Positions 1 through 7,337 are shown, counted from the stretch's first letter. The stretch: 8,277 bases of DNA from RGIG250 sp045616885 (GCA_045616885.1 JAZLHS010000119.1:1-8277); one strand, 5' to 3'. Numbers and translations are program-made. Notes: a model not told the origin generated them from the sequence alone.

Positions 1-23
1 GAACTTTGATTTTCGCACAAAAA

Positions 24-70
24 TACCCCCAAAGTAGATTTGGATATTTCCATGGTCTACTTTGGGGGTA
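24..70 (-). repeat. Perfect 15-bp inverted repeat, terminator-like on the minus strand
   Basis: TACCCCCAAAGTAGA at 24-38 is the exact reverse complement of the 15 bases at 56-70, with a 17-nt loop between them. Read on the minus strand the stem is followed at once by five T (the A run at 19-23), the form of an intrinsic terminator; read on the plus strand there is no T run. Clear NptA homology in the overlapping frame starts only after base 70. A terminator facing left here would serve no visible minus-strand gene. It would fit a mobile-element end that blocks outside transcription from entering, or a fold-back junction made during assembly. The repeat itself is seen directly; its origin is inference. 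Confidence 0.6.
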
Positions 71-1017
71 GCATATCAGCGCATAGCGTATTTAATGTAT
101 CGGGAGCATTGCTGTTTGTCTGGTTTGTAGGTCCGTATGCATCACTTATTCAGTATATTTCGCCAAGCGGAAATGAAGTAGAAGTGATATCAAGACAGAT
201 AGCAAATGCCCATACCGGATTTAACGTTGCAATGACAATCCTCTGGTTGCCGCTGATTCCCATTCTGGTGAAGATAGTAATGCAGCTCGTACCTGATCAA
301 AAGGAAGAGACAATTTTAGTTCCCGGTGTTGCACAGTATCTGGATGAGAAAATTATAAATCAGCCGGCAGCGGCATTGCATCTGGTGACGAAAGAAGTAA
401 TTCGCTGCGGACGAATGGTAGAAGTAATGCTGGCGAAGGTAAATGAACTGTCGGAAAAAGACGAGGCGGTGCTTTTATCAGAAATAGAAAATGCGGGAAG
501 TGCTGTAAGAAAACTGTATGCAAGCATCAATGATTACTTAAATGGCATGTTTGCGGAAGGTGTAATGACGGAAGAACAGGCGGGAGAGTCGACAAGACTG
601 ATGTACATACTCTGTGATGTAGAGCGCGTCGGTAATCTTTGCAGTGATATTGCGAAATCTGTCATCGTACCTGAGAGCGGTGCGGTGAAGCTTTCCAAAG
701 AAGCAACAAAGGACTTGAAAAAATCCGTAAAACTTATTCATGACATGTATGAATATGCAATAGATACACTGGTCTCCGGCAATGCAGCACATATAAAGAA
801 TGTTCAGAAGAAGAAAGAGGAAGTCCTGCTCTTGGATGACAGAATGCGCCAGGCACATATTGAAAGAGTAGGAAAGAAAAAGTGCAGTGCTAAGCTGACG
901 GCACTCTACACGAATATTCTTCACGACATCGACAGAATGGGCAACAGCTGTGTGAATCTGGTGGACATGGCAACCACCGGCAAGGGGCTGCAGCTATTGC
1001 TGGATAATAAAGTGTGA
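40..1017 (+). CDS. Na+/phosphate cotransporter, C-terminal part with PhoU-like domain; probably 5'-truncated
   Basis: This is the C-terminal part of a NptA/YjbB-type type II sodium-dependent phosphate transporter, an inner-membrane protein importing phosphate with Na+. The frame gives 325 residues, where the family usually has about 540-590. Two AHxxFNV motifs are visible, at about residues 14-20 and 57-63, each leading into a hydrophobic membrane segment (about 18-38 and 61-84). A short linker follows, then a helical PhoU-like cytoplasmic domain from about 95 to the end. The upstream half, with its QSSSA-type transport motifs and the GTNIGTT-like segment that normally precedes the first AHxxFNV, is missing. 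The first ~11 residues do not resemble the family, and the frame has a TGA at 7-9. Possible starts are TTG at 40 and ATG at 52, neither with a ribosome binding site. It is therefore most likely a 5'-truncated gene or pseudogene, or a gene cut at a misassembled junction. Its neighbour ppk fits a phosphate role. Confidence 0.7.
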   Translation: MDISMVYFGGSISAHSVFNVSGALLFVWFVGPYASLIQYISPSGNEVEVISRQIANAHTGFNVAMTILWLPLIPILVKIVMQLVPDQKEETILVPGVAQYLDEKIINQPAAALHLVTKEVIRCGRMVEVMLAKVNELSEKDEAVLLSEIENAGSAVRKLYASINDYLNGMFAEGVMTEEQAGESTRLMYILCDVERVGNLCSDIAKSVIVPESGAVKLSKEATKDLKKSVKLIHDMYEYAIDTLVSGNAAHIKNVQKKKEEVLLLDDRMRQAHIERVGKKKCSAKLTALYTNILHDIDRMGNSCVNLVDMATTGKGLQLLLDNKV

Positions 1018-1091
1018 GATACAGGAACAAAGCCGATGGGACTCATTGGAAGAATAATTGGATGTTTGGAATACATAAAAAGTGTGCTATC

Positions 1092-1099
1092 GGGAGGAG
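1092..1099 (+). promoter_or_regulatory. Ribosome binding site that decides the ppk start
   Basis: GGGAGGAG lies 8 nt before the ATG at 1108 and is a near-perfect Shine-Dalgarno sequence. The in-frame ATG at 1036 has only a weak AGGAA (1023-1027) upstream. Starting at 1108 gives a typical PPK1 amino terminus. Confidence 0.75.
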
Positions 1100-1107
1100 A
1101 AAATGAT

Positions 1108-3183
1108 ATGTCTGATAATAAAAAAGGTGAACTGAATAATTTGTATTATACGAATCGGGAATTGTCATGGCTGGCCTTTAACGAGCGGGTACTGGATCAG
1201 GCAGGCAATGCTACGGTTCCTTTGGCTGAGAGACTTACCTTTGCATCAATATTTCAAACTAATCTTGATGAGTTCTTCATGGTAAGAGTCGGAACATTGA
1301 TGACAGAGATGCACTCCAAAGAAAAGATTTGTGATGATAAAACCGGAATGTCCAGTGAAGAGCAGGTCACAGCTATTCTTGACGAAGTAAAGCGTCTGGA
1401 AGAAAAGAAGGCAAAGACCTTTGAGCAGATTATGGGGGAGCTGGAGCCGAAGGGAATACGAATCATCAATTTCAACAGACTTTCTGACGAAGAAGGAAAG
1501 GTACTGGAAAATTATTTTGATGCGCATATTGCCCCTTTTCTGTCCCCGATGATTATCGGTAAGCAGCACCCATTTCCCTTTCTGACGAATAAAGAGCTGT
1601 ATGCAATCGTGCTGTTATCGACAGCCAATGGAAAGAATAAGATTGGCATAGTGCCGTGTAAAAATTCGGTGTTTACGCGCCTTATTGAGATTCCTACGAG
1701 ACCGGGAACATTTATGCTATCTGAGGAATTGATACTGCACTTTATATCAAAGCTGTATTCAAAATATACAATTCGTGAAAAGTCGACTATGCGAGTAACA
1801 CGCAATGCCGATATAGATGCCGGTGAAATATCCGATGAGGATATTGATTATCGGGATGTGATGGAAAACCTCATCAGGAAAAGGACAAAATTAACCCCGG
1901 TTCGTATGGAATTAAGTCGGAGAATTAATGACAAAGCCAAAAAGGAACTGTCGAAATATCTTGAAATTGGAATTAAACATTGTATTGATGTAGGAACGCC
2001 GCTGGATTTATCCTTCGTGTCAGGGTTGAAGAATTATCTGAAAGAAAAAAGTGAACTTTTCTATGAAAGTCGCTCACCGAGAATTTCAGCCGGTGTAGAT
2101 ATGAAGATGAGCGTTATGGAGCAGGTGGAAAAGAAGGATGTCCTGCTGTCCTATCCGTATGAGTCGATGAAGTCTTTCCTGAAGCTGCTTGATGAGGCGG
2201 CACAGGATGAGAGAGTAGTGTCAATAAAAATGACACTATATCGAGTGGCAGAAGAGAGAAGCCGGATTGTAGAATCACTGATTGAAGCCGCGGAAAACGG
2301 AAAGGAAGTCATTGTCCTTGTGGAACTCAGGGCGCGGTTTGATGAGGCCAATAATATAGAAATGTCGAAAAGACTGCAGGAGGCCGGATGTCAGATTCTG
2401 TATGGTTTAGGCGATTATAAGGTGCATTCAAAGCTGTGCCTGATTACGAAGATGAATGAAAAAATGGAGCAGAGCTATATCACCCAAATCGGAACCGGCA
2501 ATTACAATGAAAAGACTTCCCGACTATATACCGATTTCTCGATTATGACTGCCAGTCAGGATATTGGTACCGAAGCAGCCGCTGTGTTCGCTGCACTGCA
2601 AAAGGGAGAAACTATCGATGATACGAAATGTCTTATGGTGGCACCAAAATCCTTACAAAATAAAATCGTTGCACACATGGACAGAGAAATCGCGAAGGGG
2701 CATGACGGATACATTGGCATAAAAATAAATGCGTTGACTGATAAGGTTTTGATTGAGAAGTTTGTCGAGGCGAGCAAAGCAGGAGTAAGAATCGAGCTTA
2801 TTGTCCGAGGGATTTGCTGCTTGAAGCCGGGGATAAAGGATTTTACCGAGAACATAAGGGTCGTCAGTATCGTAAGCCGTTTCCTGGAGCATTCCCGCGT
2901 ATATATTTTCGGTGCAGGAGAGGACAGGAAGGTATATATTTCCTCCGCGGACTTCATGACCAGAAATACCGTTAGTCGTGTGGAAGTGGCAATGCCCGTA
3001 CTGGACGACGAAATCAGGAGCCGCATTGTTCAGATGTTTGACATACAGTTTAAGGACGATGAAAAAGGAAAAGAGCAGGATGCCGACGGCGTTTATCGCT
3101 CCAGAAAGATAAACGAAATTCCTTTGAATTCACAGGAAATGTTTTATGAGAATGCCTATAGAATGTCCGGGGAAAAGGTATGA
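1108..3183 (+). CDS. ppk: Polyphosphate kinase (PPK1)
   Basis: Cytoplasmic or membrane-associated enzyme that reversibly transfers the gamma-phosphate of ATP onto inorganic polyphosphate. At 691 residues it matches the family (E. coli 688). The N-terminal domain opens with a NRELSWLAFNERVL motif about ten residues after the start; the central domain has HPFPFLTN; the two C-terminal catalytic domains show ELRARFDEANNI, DYKVHSKLCL, GTGNYNEKTSRLYTD, VRGICCLKPG, RFLEHSRVY and SSADFMTRN. His440 (in KVHSK) corresponds to the autophosphorylated His435 of E. coli, and His595 (in EHSR) to His592, so it looks fully active. The frame stays open upstream to an ATG at 1036, which would add 24 residues, but the ribosome binding site favours 1108. 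The gene follows the transporter fragment after 90 nt, and the pairing suggests phosphate uptake with storage. No separate promoter was recognised in the gap. Confidence 0.95.
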   Translation: MSDNKKGELNNLYYTNRELSWLAFNERVLDQAGNATVPLAERLTFASIFQTNLDEFFMVRVGTLMTEMHSKEKICDDKTGMSSEEQVTAILDEVKRLEEKKAKTFEQIMGELEPKGIRIINFNRLSDEEGKVLENYFDAHIAPFLSPMIIGKQHPFPFLTNKELYAIVLLSTANGKNKIGIVPCKNSVFTRLIEIPTRPGTFMLSEELILHFISKLYSKYTIREKSTMRVTRNADIDAGEISDEDIDYRDVMENLIRKRTKLTPVRMELSRRINDKAKKELSKYLEIGIKHCIDVGTPLDLSFVSGLKNYLKEKSELFYESRSPRISAGVDMKMSVMEQVEKKDVLLSYPYESMKSFLKLLDEAAQDERVVSIKMTLYRVAEERSRIVESLIEAAENGKEVIVLVELRARFDEANNIEMSKRLQEAGCQILYGLGDYKVHSKLCLITKMNEKMEQSYITQIGTGNYNEKTSRLYTDFSIMTASQDIGTEAAAVFAALQKGETIDDTKCLMVAPKSLQNKIVAHMDREIAKGHDGYIGIKINALTDKVLIEKFVEASKAGVRIELIVRGICCLKPGIKDFTENIRVVSIVSRFLEHSRVYIFGAGEDRKVYISSADFMTRNTVSRVEVAMPVLDDEIRSRIVQMFDIQFKDDEKGKEQDADGVYRSRKINEIPLNSQEMFYENAYRMSGEKV

Positions 3184-3284
3184 GCGCAGATTTTTGTAAT
3201 GAGAAAGCTGTTAAGAAATATCTTGTGATGAAATCGTCTGTGGGAGAGGCAGAGAATTATGTAATGAGGAGAGCGGTATGTTGA
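3180..3284 (+). CDS. Possible 34-residue small ORF bridging ppk and pfk
   Basis: An ATG at 3180 overlaps the ppk stop as ATGA, and the frame runs 34 codons to a TGA at 3282-3284, seven bases into the next gene. The peptide begins MSADFCNEKAVKKYL and ends RRAVC; it is charged and has no membrane segment. The only ribosome binding signal is a purine-rich GGGGAAAAGG just upstream in ppk. The frame spans exactly the 94-nt gap and overlaps both neighbours, which would suit translational coupling of a three-gene operon. It matches no family I know, and a frame of this length can occur by chance. It could also be the remnant of a longer gene. Confidence 0.22.
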   Translation: MSADFCNEKAVKKYLVMKSSVGEAENYVMRRAVC

Positions 3285-4351
3285 AGGTAGGCATTCTTAC
3301 GAGCGGAGGAGATTGTCAGAGCTTGAACGCAACGATGAGAGGTGTGGCAAAGGCTCTGTATAATGAAGTGAAAAATGTTGAAATAATAGGGATTGAGGAA
3401 GGCTATAAAGGGTTGATTTATGGCAAATGCCACAAGATGAATCCACGCAGCTTTTCGGGAATTCTTACAAAGGGAGGAACGATTCTCGGTACATCTCGTC
3501 AGCCGTTCAAAGAAATAATGATTCCGGATGAAAACGGCTTGGATAAAGTCAAGGCAATGAAGGAGAATTATAAGAAGCTGCAGCTGGATTGCCTTGTTGT
3601 TCTAGGCGGTAATGGCAGTCATAAAACAGCCAATCTTTTAGCGTCAGAAGGTATGAATATCATTACGTTGCCCAAAACTATCGATAACGATATCTGGGGA
3701 ACCGATGTCACATTTGGCTTTCAAAGCGCAGTGGATATAGCGGCAAATGTAATTGATAATATTCACACAACGGCATCGTCTCATCAACGGGTTTTTATCG
3801 TCGAAGTTATGGGGCATAAAACCGGCTGGCTGACACTACATGCCGGCATTGCCGGCGGAGCGGATGTCATATTGCTGCCGGAGATTCCCTACGATATTGA
3901 TTCTGTTTGCAAGGCTGTGGAGAAAAGGGAAAAGCAGGGAAAGAAATTCTCAATCATAGCTGTGGCTGAAGGAGCAATTGCCAGAGAAGAGGCGTGCCTT
4001 ACAAAAAAGGAATACAAGGAAAAGGTAAAAAATAGAGAATTTCCCTCGGTGTCTTACGAGATTGGAAAACGCATAGAAGAAAAAACCGGTCTTGAGATAC
4101 GAGTGGTCATTCCGGGACATATCCAAAGAGGGGGAGCGCCCTGTCCTTATGACCGTGTGCTGTCATCCCGGCTTGGTGCAAGTGCAGCGCAGAGGATAAT
4201 AGAAAAGAAGTATGGCTGTATGGTAGGTGTGCAAAATAATGAAATTGTTTATGTCCCGCTGGCAGATGTGGCGGGAAAGCTGAAAAGAGTATCCCCTGAC
4301 TGTACGCTGATTCGTGAGGCTAAGCTGATGGGAATAAGCTTTGGCGATTGA
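3278..4351 (+). CDS. pfkA: 6-phosphofructokinase (divergent, group III-like)
   Basis: Cytosolic enzyme phosphorylating fructose 6-phosphate to fructose 1,6-bisphosphate in glycolysis. It has 357 residues, against 320 for E. coli PfkA. Visible motifs: the phosphate-binding GILTSGGDCQSLNA at the N terminus (GGDAPGLNA in the classic enzyme), GGNGS at residues 110-114, PKTIDND at 132-138 with Asp136 as catalytic base, MGHKTGW in place of the MGRxxGW segment, and GHIQRGGAPCPYDR for sugar phosphate binding. Gly113 occupies the position where Gly goes with ATP use and Asp with pyrophosphate use, so ATP is the likelier donor. Lys133, however, is the residue seen in PPi-dependent and group III enzymes, and Asn112 replaces the usual Asp of GGDG. 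The phosphoryl donor is thus uncertain. The start at ATG 3278 is supported by AGGAG at 3267-3271, six bases upstream. It lies 94 nt after ppk on the same strand and is probably cotranscribed; a terminator follows at 4394-4433. Confidence 0.92.
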   Translation: MLKVGILTSGGDCQSLNATMRGVAKALYNEVKNVEIIGIEEGYKGLIYGKCHKMNPRSFSGILTKGGTILGTSRQPFKEIMIPDENGLDKVKAMKENYKKLQLDCLVVLGGNGSHKTANLLASEGMNIITLPKTIDNDIWGTDVTFGFQSAVDIAANVIDNIHTTASSHQRVFIVEVMGHKTGWLTLHAGIAGGADVILLPEIPYDIDSVCKAVEKREKQGKKFSIIAVAEGAIAREEACLTKKEYKEKVKNREFPSVSYEIGKRIEEKTGLEIRVVIPGHIQRGGAPCPYDRVLSSRLGASAAQRIIEKKYGCMVGVQNNEIVYVPLADVAGKLKRVSPDCTLIREAKLMGISFGD

Positions 4352-4393
4352 TGTGGCGAAATCGTCATGTAGTCGTAAATCAGTACGACAAAG

Positions 4394-4433
4394 AAAACTG
4401 GGCGGTCAGTATAGTGACTTGCCCAGCTTTTTT
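4394..4433 (+). terminator. Intrinsic terminator after pfk
   Basis: CTGGGC at 4399-4404 pairs with GCCCAG at 4421-4426, and inside it GTCA pairs with TGAC around the loop GTATAG. An AAAA run before the stem faces six T at 4428-4433. A smaller hairpin (GTCGTA 4372-4377 with TACGAC 4384-4389) sits just upstream. Together they separate the phosphate/PFK block from the leucine block. The A-rich left flank means it could also stop transcription on the opposite strand. Confidence 0.85.
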
Positions 4434-4453
4434 GTATACTTGTAAACTTTTAG

Positions 4454-4482
4454 TGTATTTTTTTCGTTTCTTGTGATAAAAT
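4454..4482 (+). promoter_or_regulatory. Candidate promoter of leuCDB (extended -10)
   Basis: TAAAAT at 4477-4482 is preceded by TG one base upstream (4474-4475), which makes an extended -10 element for a sigma-70/SigA type RNA polymerase. The hexamer 17 nt upstream is TGTATT (4454-4459), a poor -35 box, which extended -10 promoters tolerate. Transcription would begin near 4489, leaving a leader of only about 25 nt before leuC. That is too short for a T-box, and no T-box sequence is seen. Confidence 0.5.
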
Positions 4483-4497
4483 ATTGAGAAATATTTT
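4478..4497. repeat. A+T-only inverted repeat overlapping the -10 box
   Basis: AAAATATT (4478-4485) and AATATTTT (4490-4497) are exact reverse complements around the loop GAGA. The repeat covers most of the presumed -10 box and the start site of leuC, a position typical of an operator. AT-rich sequence makes chance symmetry fairly likely, so a regulatory role is only a suggestion. Confidence 0.35.
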
Positions 4498-4514
4498 TTG
4501 AGTGGGGTGTTTCT

Positions 4515-5780
4515 ATGGGAATGAATATGACCGAAAAAATCCTGGCTCGTCATGCCGGGCTTGATAGCGTCGCTGCCGGCGATCTTATCACGGCAAAGCT
4601 TGATATGGTAATGGCAAATGATATCACGGCACCGCCGGCCATCAAAGAGTTTGAGAAGATTGGCCGTCCGGTCTTTGACAATACGAAGATTTGCTTCGTG
4701 CCGGATCATTTCACACCGAACAAAGACATGAAGACCGCTGCTCTGACGAAGATAATTCGCGACTTCGTCAAGGAGCATAACATTGTAAATTATTTCGAGG
4801 TCGGTCACGATGCCGGCATCGAGCATGTAATCCTGCCGGAGAAGGGTCTCGTAGGACCGGGTCGTCTCACTATCGGTGCCGACTCCCATACCTGCACCTA
4901 CGGCGCACTGAACGGTTTCTCCACCGGTGTAGGCACCACCGACCTAGCGGTTGCCCTTGCTACCGGTGAAGCCTGGTTCAAGGTTCCCGAGGCAATCAAG
5001 GTAAATCTTACCGGCACGAAGCCGGCAAACACCAACGGCAAGGATGTCATCCTGACCCTTATCGGCATGATTGGCGTTGACGGCGCTCTCTACAAGTCTC
5101 TGGAGTTCGCCGGTCCCGGTCTTGAGTCTCTCACCATGACCGACCGCTTCACTATTGCCAACATGGCTATTGAGGCCGGCGGCAAGAATGGTATCTTCCC
5201 CTTCGATGCAAAGACGAAGGCTTACTGCGTAGAACACTTCCACAGTGAATATGAGCCGGTAGAGCCGGACGAGGATGCCAAGTACTGTCAGGTAGTCGAG
5301 ATTAATCTCGATGAACTGAAGCCGGTAGTAGCTTTCCCGCATCTCCCGGGCAACACTAAGAAGGTCGAGGACATCGACGGCGAGATTACCATTTCTCAGG
5401 TAGTCATCGGCTCCTGCACCAACGGTCGTCTCGAAGATTTGGAGATTGCCGCTAACATTATGAATGGTCGTCAGGTTCATCCGGATGTCCGCTGCATTGT
5501 TATCCCCGGCAGTCAGCAGGTATATCTGCAGGCTATGGAGAAGGGCTTCATCAAGTCTCTCGTTGAGGCCGGTGCCGCTGTATCCTGCCCGACCTGCGGT
5601 CCCTGCATGGGCGGACACATGGGTATCCTCACCGAGGGTGAGCGCTGTGTATCCACAACCAACCGCAACTTCCTTGGCCGCATGGGTCATGTAAAGAGCG
5701 AAATCTATCTCGCCGGCCCCCATGTTGCCGCAGCCAGCGCAATTCTCGGACGAATTGCTACTCCCGAGGAGGTAAAGTGA
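4515..5780 (+). CDS. leuC: 3-isopropylmalate dehydratase, large subunit
   Basis: With LeuD it forms the cytosolic [4Fe-4S] isomerase converting 2-isopropylmalate to 3-isopropylmalate in leucine synthesis. It has 421 residues, the shorter archaeal/clostridial type rather than the ~466-residue proteobacterial LeuC, and belongs to the aconitase superfamily. Iron-sulfur ligands are visible: Cys301 in GSCTNGR, and Cys361 and Cys364 in CPTCGPCMGG; Cys358 is an additional nearby cysteine. GADSHTCTYGALN and STGVGTTDLA are the usual substrate-domain motifs. The ATG at 4515 starts MGMNMTEKILARHAG, the normal clostridial beginning. The ribosome binding site is a modest GGGGTG (4504-4509), and ATGs at 4521 and 4527 are alternatives. 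The related homoaconitase and dimethylmalate dehydratase families look alike, but the neighbouring leuD and leuB settle the leucine role. The coding G+C is markedly higher than in the genes to the left. Confidence 0.96.
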   Translation: MGMNMTEKILARHAGLDSVAAGDLITAKLDMVMANDITAPPAIKEFEKIGRPVFDNTKICFVPDHFTPNKDMKTAALTKIIRDFVKEHNIVNYFEVGHDAGIEHVILPEKGLVGPGRLTIGADSHTCTYGALNGFSTGVGTTDLAVALATGEAWFKVPEAIKVNLTGTKPANTNGKDVILTLIGMIGVDGALYKSLEFAGPGLESLTMTDRFTIANMAIEAGGKNGIFPFDAKTKAYCVEHFHSEYEPVEPDEDAKYCQVVEINLDELKPVVAFPHLPGNTKKVEDIDGEITISQVVIGSCTNGRLEDLEIAANIMNGRQVHPDVRCIVIPGSQQVYLQAMEKGFIKSLVEAGAAVSCPTCGPCMGGHMGILTEGERCVSTTNRNFLGRMGHVKSEIYLAGPHVAAASAILGRIATPEEVK

Positions 5781-5781
5781 T

Positions 5782-6270
5782 ATGATATACGAAGGAAAAG
5801 TATGGCGCTACGGCGACAATATTGATACTGATGTTATTATCCCGGCTCGTTATTTGAACTCTTTCGACCCGAAGGAGCTGGCCGCTCACTGCATGGAAGA
5901 TATAGATACCACCTTCGCCGAGAAGGTTCAGCCCGGTGACATCATGGTCGGTGGCAAGAACTTTGGCTGCGGCTCTTCCCGTGAGCACGCTCCTATTGCC
6001 ATTCAGGCTTCCGGTGTGCCGGTCGTTATCGCGGCTGATTTTGCCCGCATTTTCTACCGCAACGGTATTAATATCGGTCTGCCGCTTCTCGACATCGGCG
6101 AGGCTGTCGAGGGTATCAAGGCCGGCGATGTTGTCCGCGTAGATACCGAGACCGGTGAGATTACCGACGTTACCACCGGTGAGAAGTTCAAGGCACATCC
6201 GCTGCCGGGCTTTGTTCAGGAAATTGCTAAGGCCGGCGGCCTCATCAACTATATCAAGGAGAAGAAATAA
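5782..6270 (+). CDS. leuD: 3-isopropylmalate dehydratase, small subunit
   Basis: Swivel-domain partner of LeuC, completing the isopropylmalate isomerase active site. The 162-residue length fits the short archaeal/clostridial small subunit. It starts MIYEGKVWRYGDNIDTDVI, with the family motif DNIDTDVIIPARYL, and carries GKNFGCGSSREHAP at residues 58-71. The substrate-recognition loop reads YLNS at residues 24-27, whereas well-studied isopropylmalate isomerases carry YLRT. The ATG lies one base after the leuC stop, and its AGGAGG (5767-5772, 9 nt upstream) sits inside the end of leuC, so the two are probably translationally coupled and made in equal amounts. The stop codon overlaps the leuB start as TAATG. 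Confidence 0.96.
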   Translation: MIYEGKVWRYGDNIDTDVIIPARYLNSFDPKELAAHCMEDIDTTFAEKVQPGDIMVGGKNFGCGSSREHAPIAIQASGVPVVIAADFARIFYRNGINIGLPLLDIGEAVEGIKAGDVVRVDTETGEITDVTTGEKFKAHPLPGFVQEIAKAGGLINYIKEKK

Positions 6271-7337
6271 TGGGTTACAAAATCGTTGTTATCCCCGGCG
6301 ATGGTATCGGCGAGGAAATCACCTCCTCCGCAGTCCGCGTGCTGGAGGCTGTAGATAAAAAGTTCAACCTCGACCTGTCCTATGAGTATCATGATGCCGG
6401 CGGTACCGCCTATGACAAGTTCGGCGTACCTCTTCCGGACAGCACTCTCGAGGCTGCAAAGGCTTCTGACGGCGTTCTCTTCGGCGCTGTCGGCGGCGAC
6501 AAGTGGGACAATGTAGAGCCTACACTCCGTCCGGAGAAGGCCATTCTCGGTCTCCGCAAGGGCCTCGGCCTCTATGCTAATCTCCGCCCGGTAAAGGTTG
6601 CCGACACCCTCGTTGAGTATTCTCCGCTGAAGCCGGAGCTGGTAAAGGGCGTTGACCTCGTTATCGTTCGTGAGCTTATCGGCGGGATTTACTTCGGTGA
6701 GCGCTGCGAGAGCGAAATGAAGGATGGCGCTGAGCGTGCCTGGGATTTGGAGAATTACTCCGTTCCTGAGGTTGACCGCATCGCCCGCCTTGCCTTCGAG
6801 ACTGCAAAGATTCGTCGCGGCAAGGTAACCTCTGTTGATAAGTCCAATGTTCTGGCCACCAGCCGCCTGTGGCGTCGTACCGTGGCTCAGATTCATGATG
6901 AATACAAGGATATCGAGCTGGACAACCTCTATGTAGATAACTGCGCTATGCAGCTGGCTGTAAAGCCCACCCAGTTCGATGTCATTCTCACCGGCAATCT
7001 CTTCGGTGATATCCTCAGTGATGAGGCTGCTGTTATCGGCGGCTCCATCGGTCTGATGCCGTCTGCCAGCATCGGTACCTGCACCAGCCTTTACGAGCCT
7101 ATCCACGGCTCTGCCCCGGACATTGCCGGCATGGGTATTGCAAACCCCATCGGCACCATCCTCTCCGCTGCTATGCTTCTCCGCTACTCTCTGAAGCAGG
7201 AGGAAGCTGCCGTAGCCATTGAAAAGGCCTGCGACCGTGCTCTCGAGGCCGGCTATCGCACCGGTGAGCTCTGGAAGCCGGGCTTCACCAAGGCTGACAC
7301 TGTCACCATGACCGATGCCATTATCAAAGAACTGTAA
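6270..7337 (+). CDS. leuB: 3-isopropylmalate dehydrogenase
   Basis: Cytosolic NAD+-dependent enzyme that oxidises and decarboxylates 3-isopropylmalate to 4-methyl-2-oxopentanoate, the direct precursor of leucine. The 355 residues match the family (E. coli 363). GDGIGEEI lies at the N terminus, ELIGGIYFGER carries the catalytic Tyr141, Lys191 (SVDKSNVL) is the second catalytic residue, and Mg2+ ligands are Asp223 (YVDNCAMQL), Asp247 and Asp251 (NLFGDILSDEAA). GSAPDIAG near the C terminus is the NAD-binding loop. Its ATG shares the last base of the leuD stop, and AAGGAG at 6256-6261 lies upstream, so it is the third gene of a tight operon. Tartrate dehydrogenase and homoisocitrate dehydrogenase are relatives, but the context makes LeuB nearly certain. 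Confidence 0.96.
   Translation: MGYKIVVIPGDGIGEEITSSAVRVLEAVDKKFNLDLSYEYHDAGGTAYDKFGVPLPDSTLEAAKASDGVLFGAVGGDKWDNVEPTLRPEKAILGLRKGLGLYANLRPVKVADTLVEYSPLKPELVKGVDLVIVRELIGGIYFGERCESEMKDGAERAWDLENYSVPEVDRIARLAFETAKIRRGKVTSVDKSNVLATSRLWRRTVAQIHDEYKDIELDNLYVDNCAMQLAVKPTQFDVILTGNLFGDILSDEAAVIGGSIGLMPSASIGTCTSLYEPIHGSAPDIAGMGIANPIGTILSAAMLLRYSLKQEEAAVAIEKACDRALEAGYRTGELWKPGFTKADTVTMTDAIIKEL

Noticed and set aside
1036..1107. 24-residue N-terminal extension of PPK
   Set aside because: The frame is open, but the strong ribosome binding site and family-typical amino terminus point to the ATG at 1108. The extension remains possible with a weak AGGAA site.
4380..4889. Minus-strand open frame across the leuC promoter region
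   Set aside because: It covers the terminator, the promoter and the start of leuC, and its product is not recognisable.
4944..5723. Minus-strand open frame opposite leuC (259 codons)
   Set aside because: It lies fully inside leuC, has no convincing ribosome binding site and resembles no known family.
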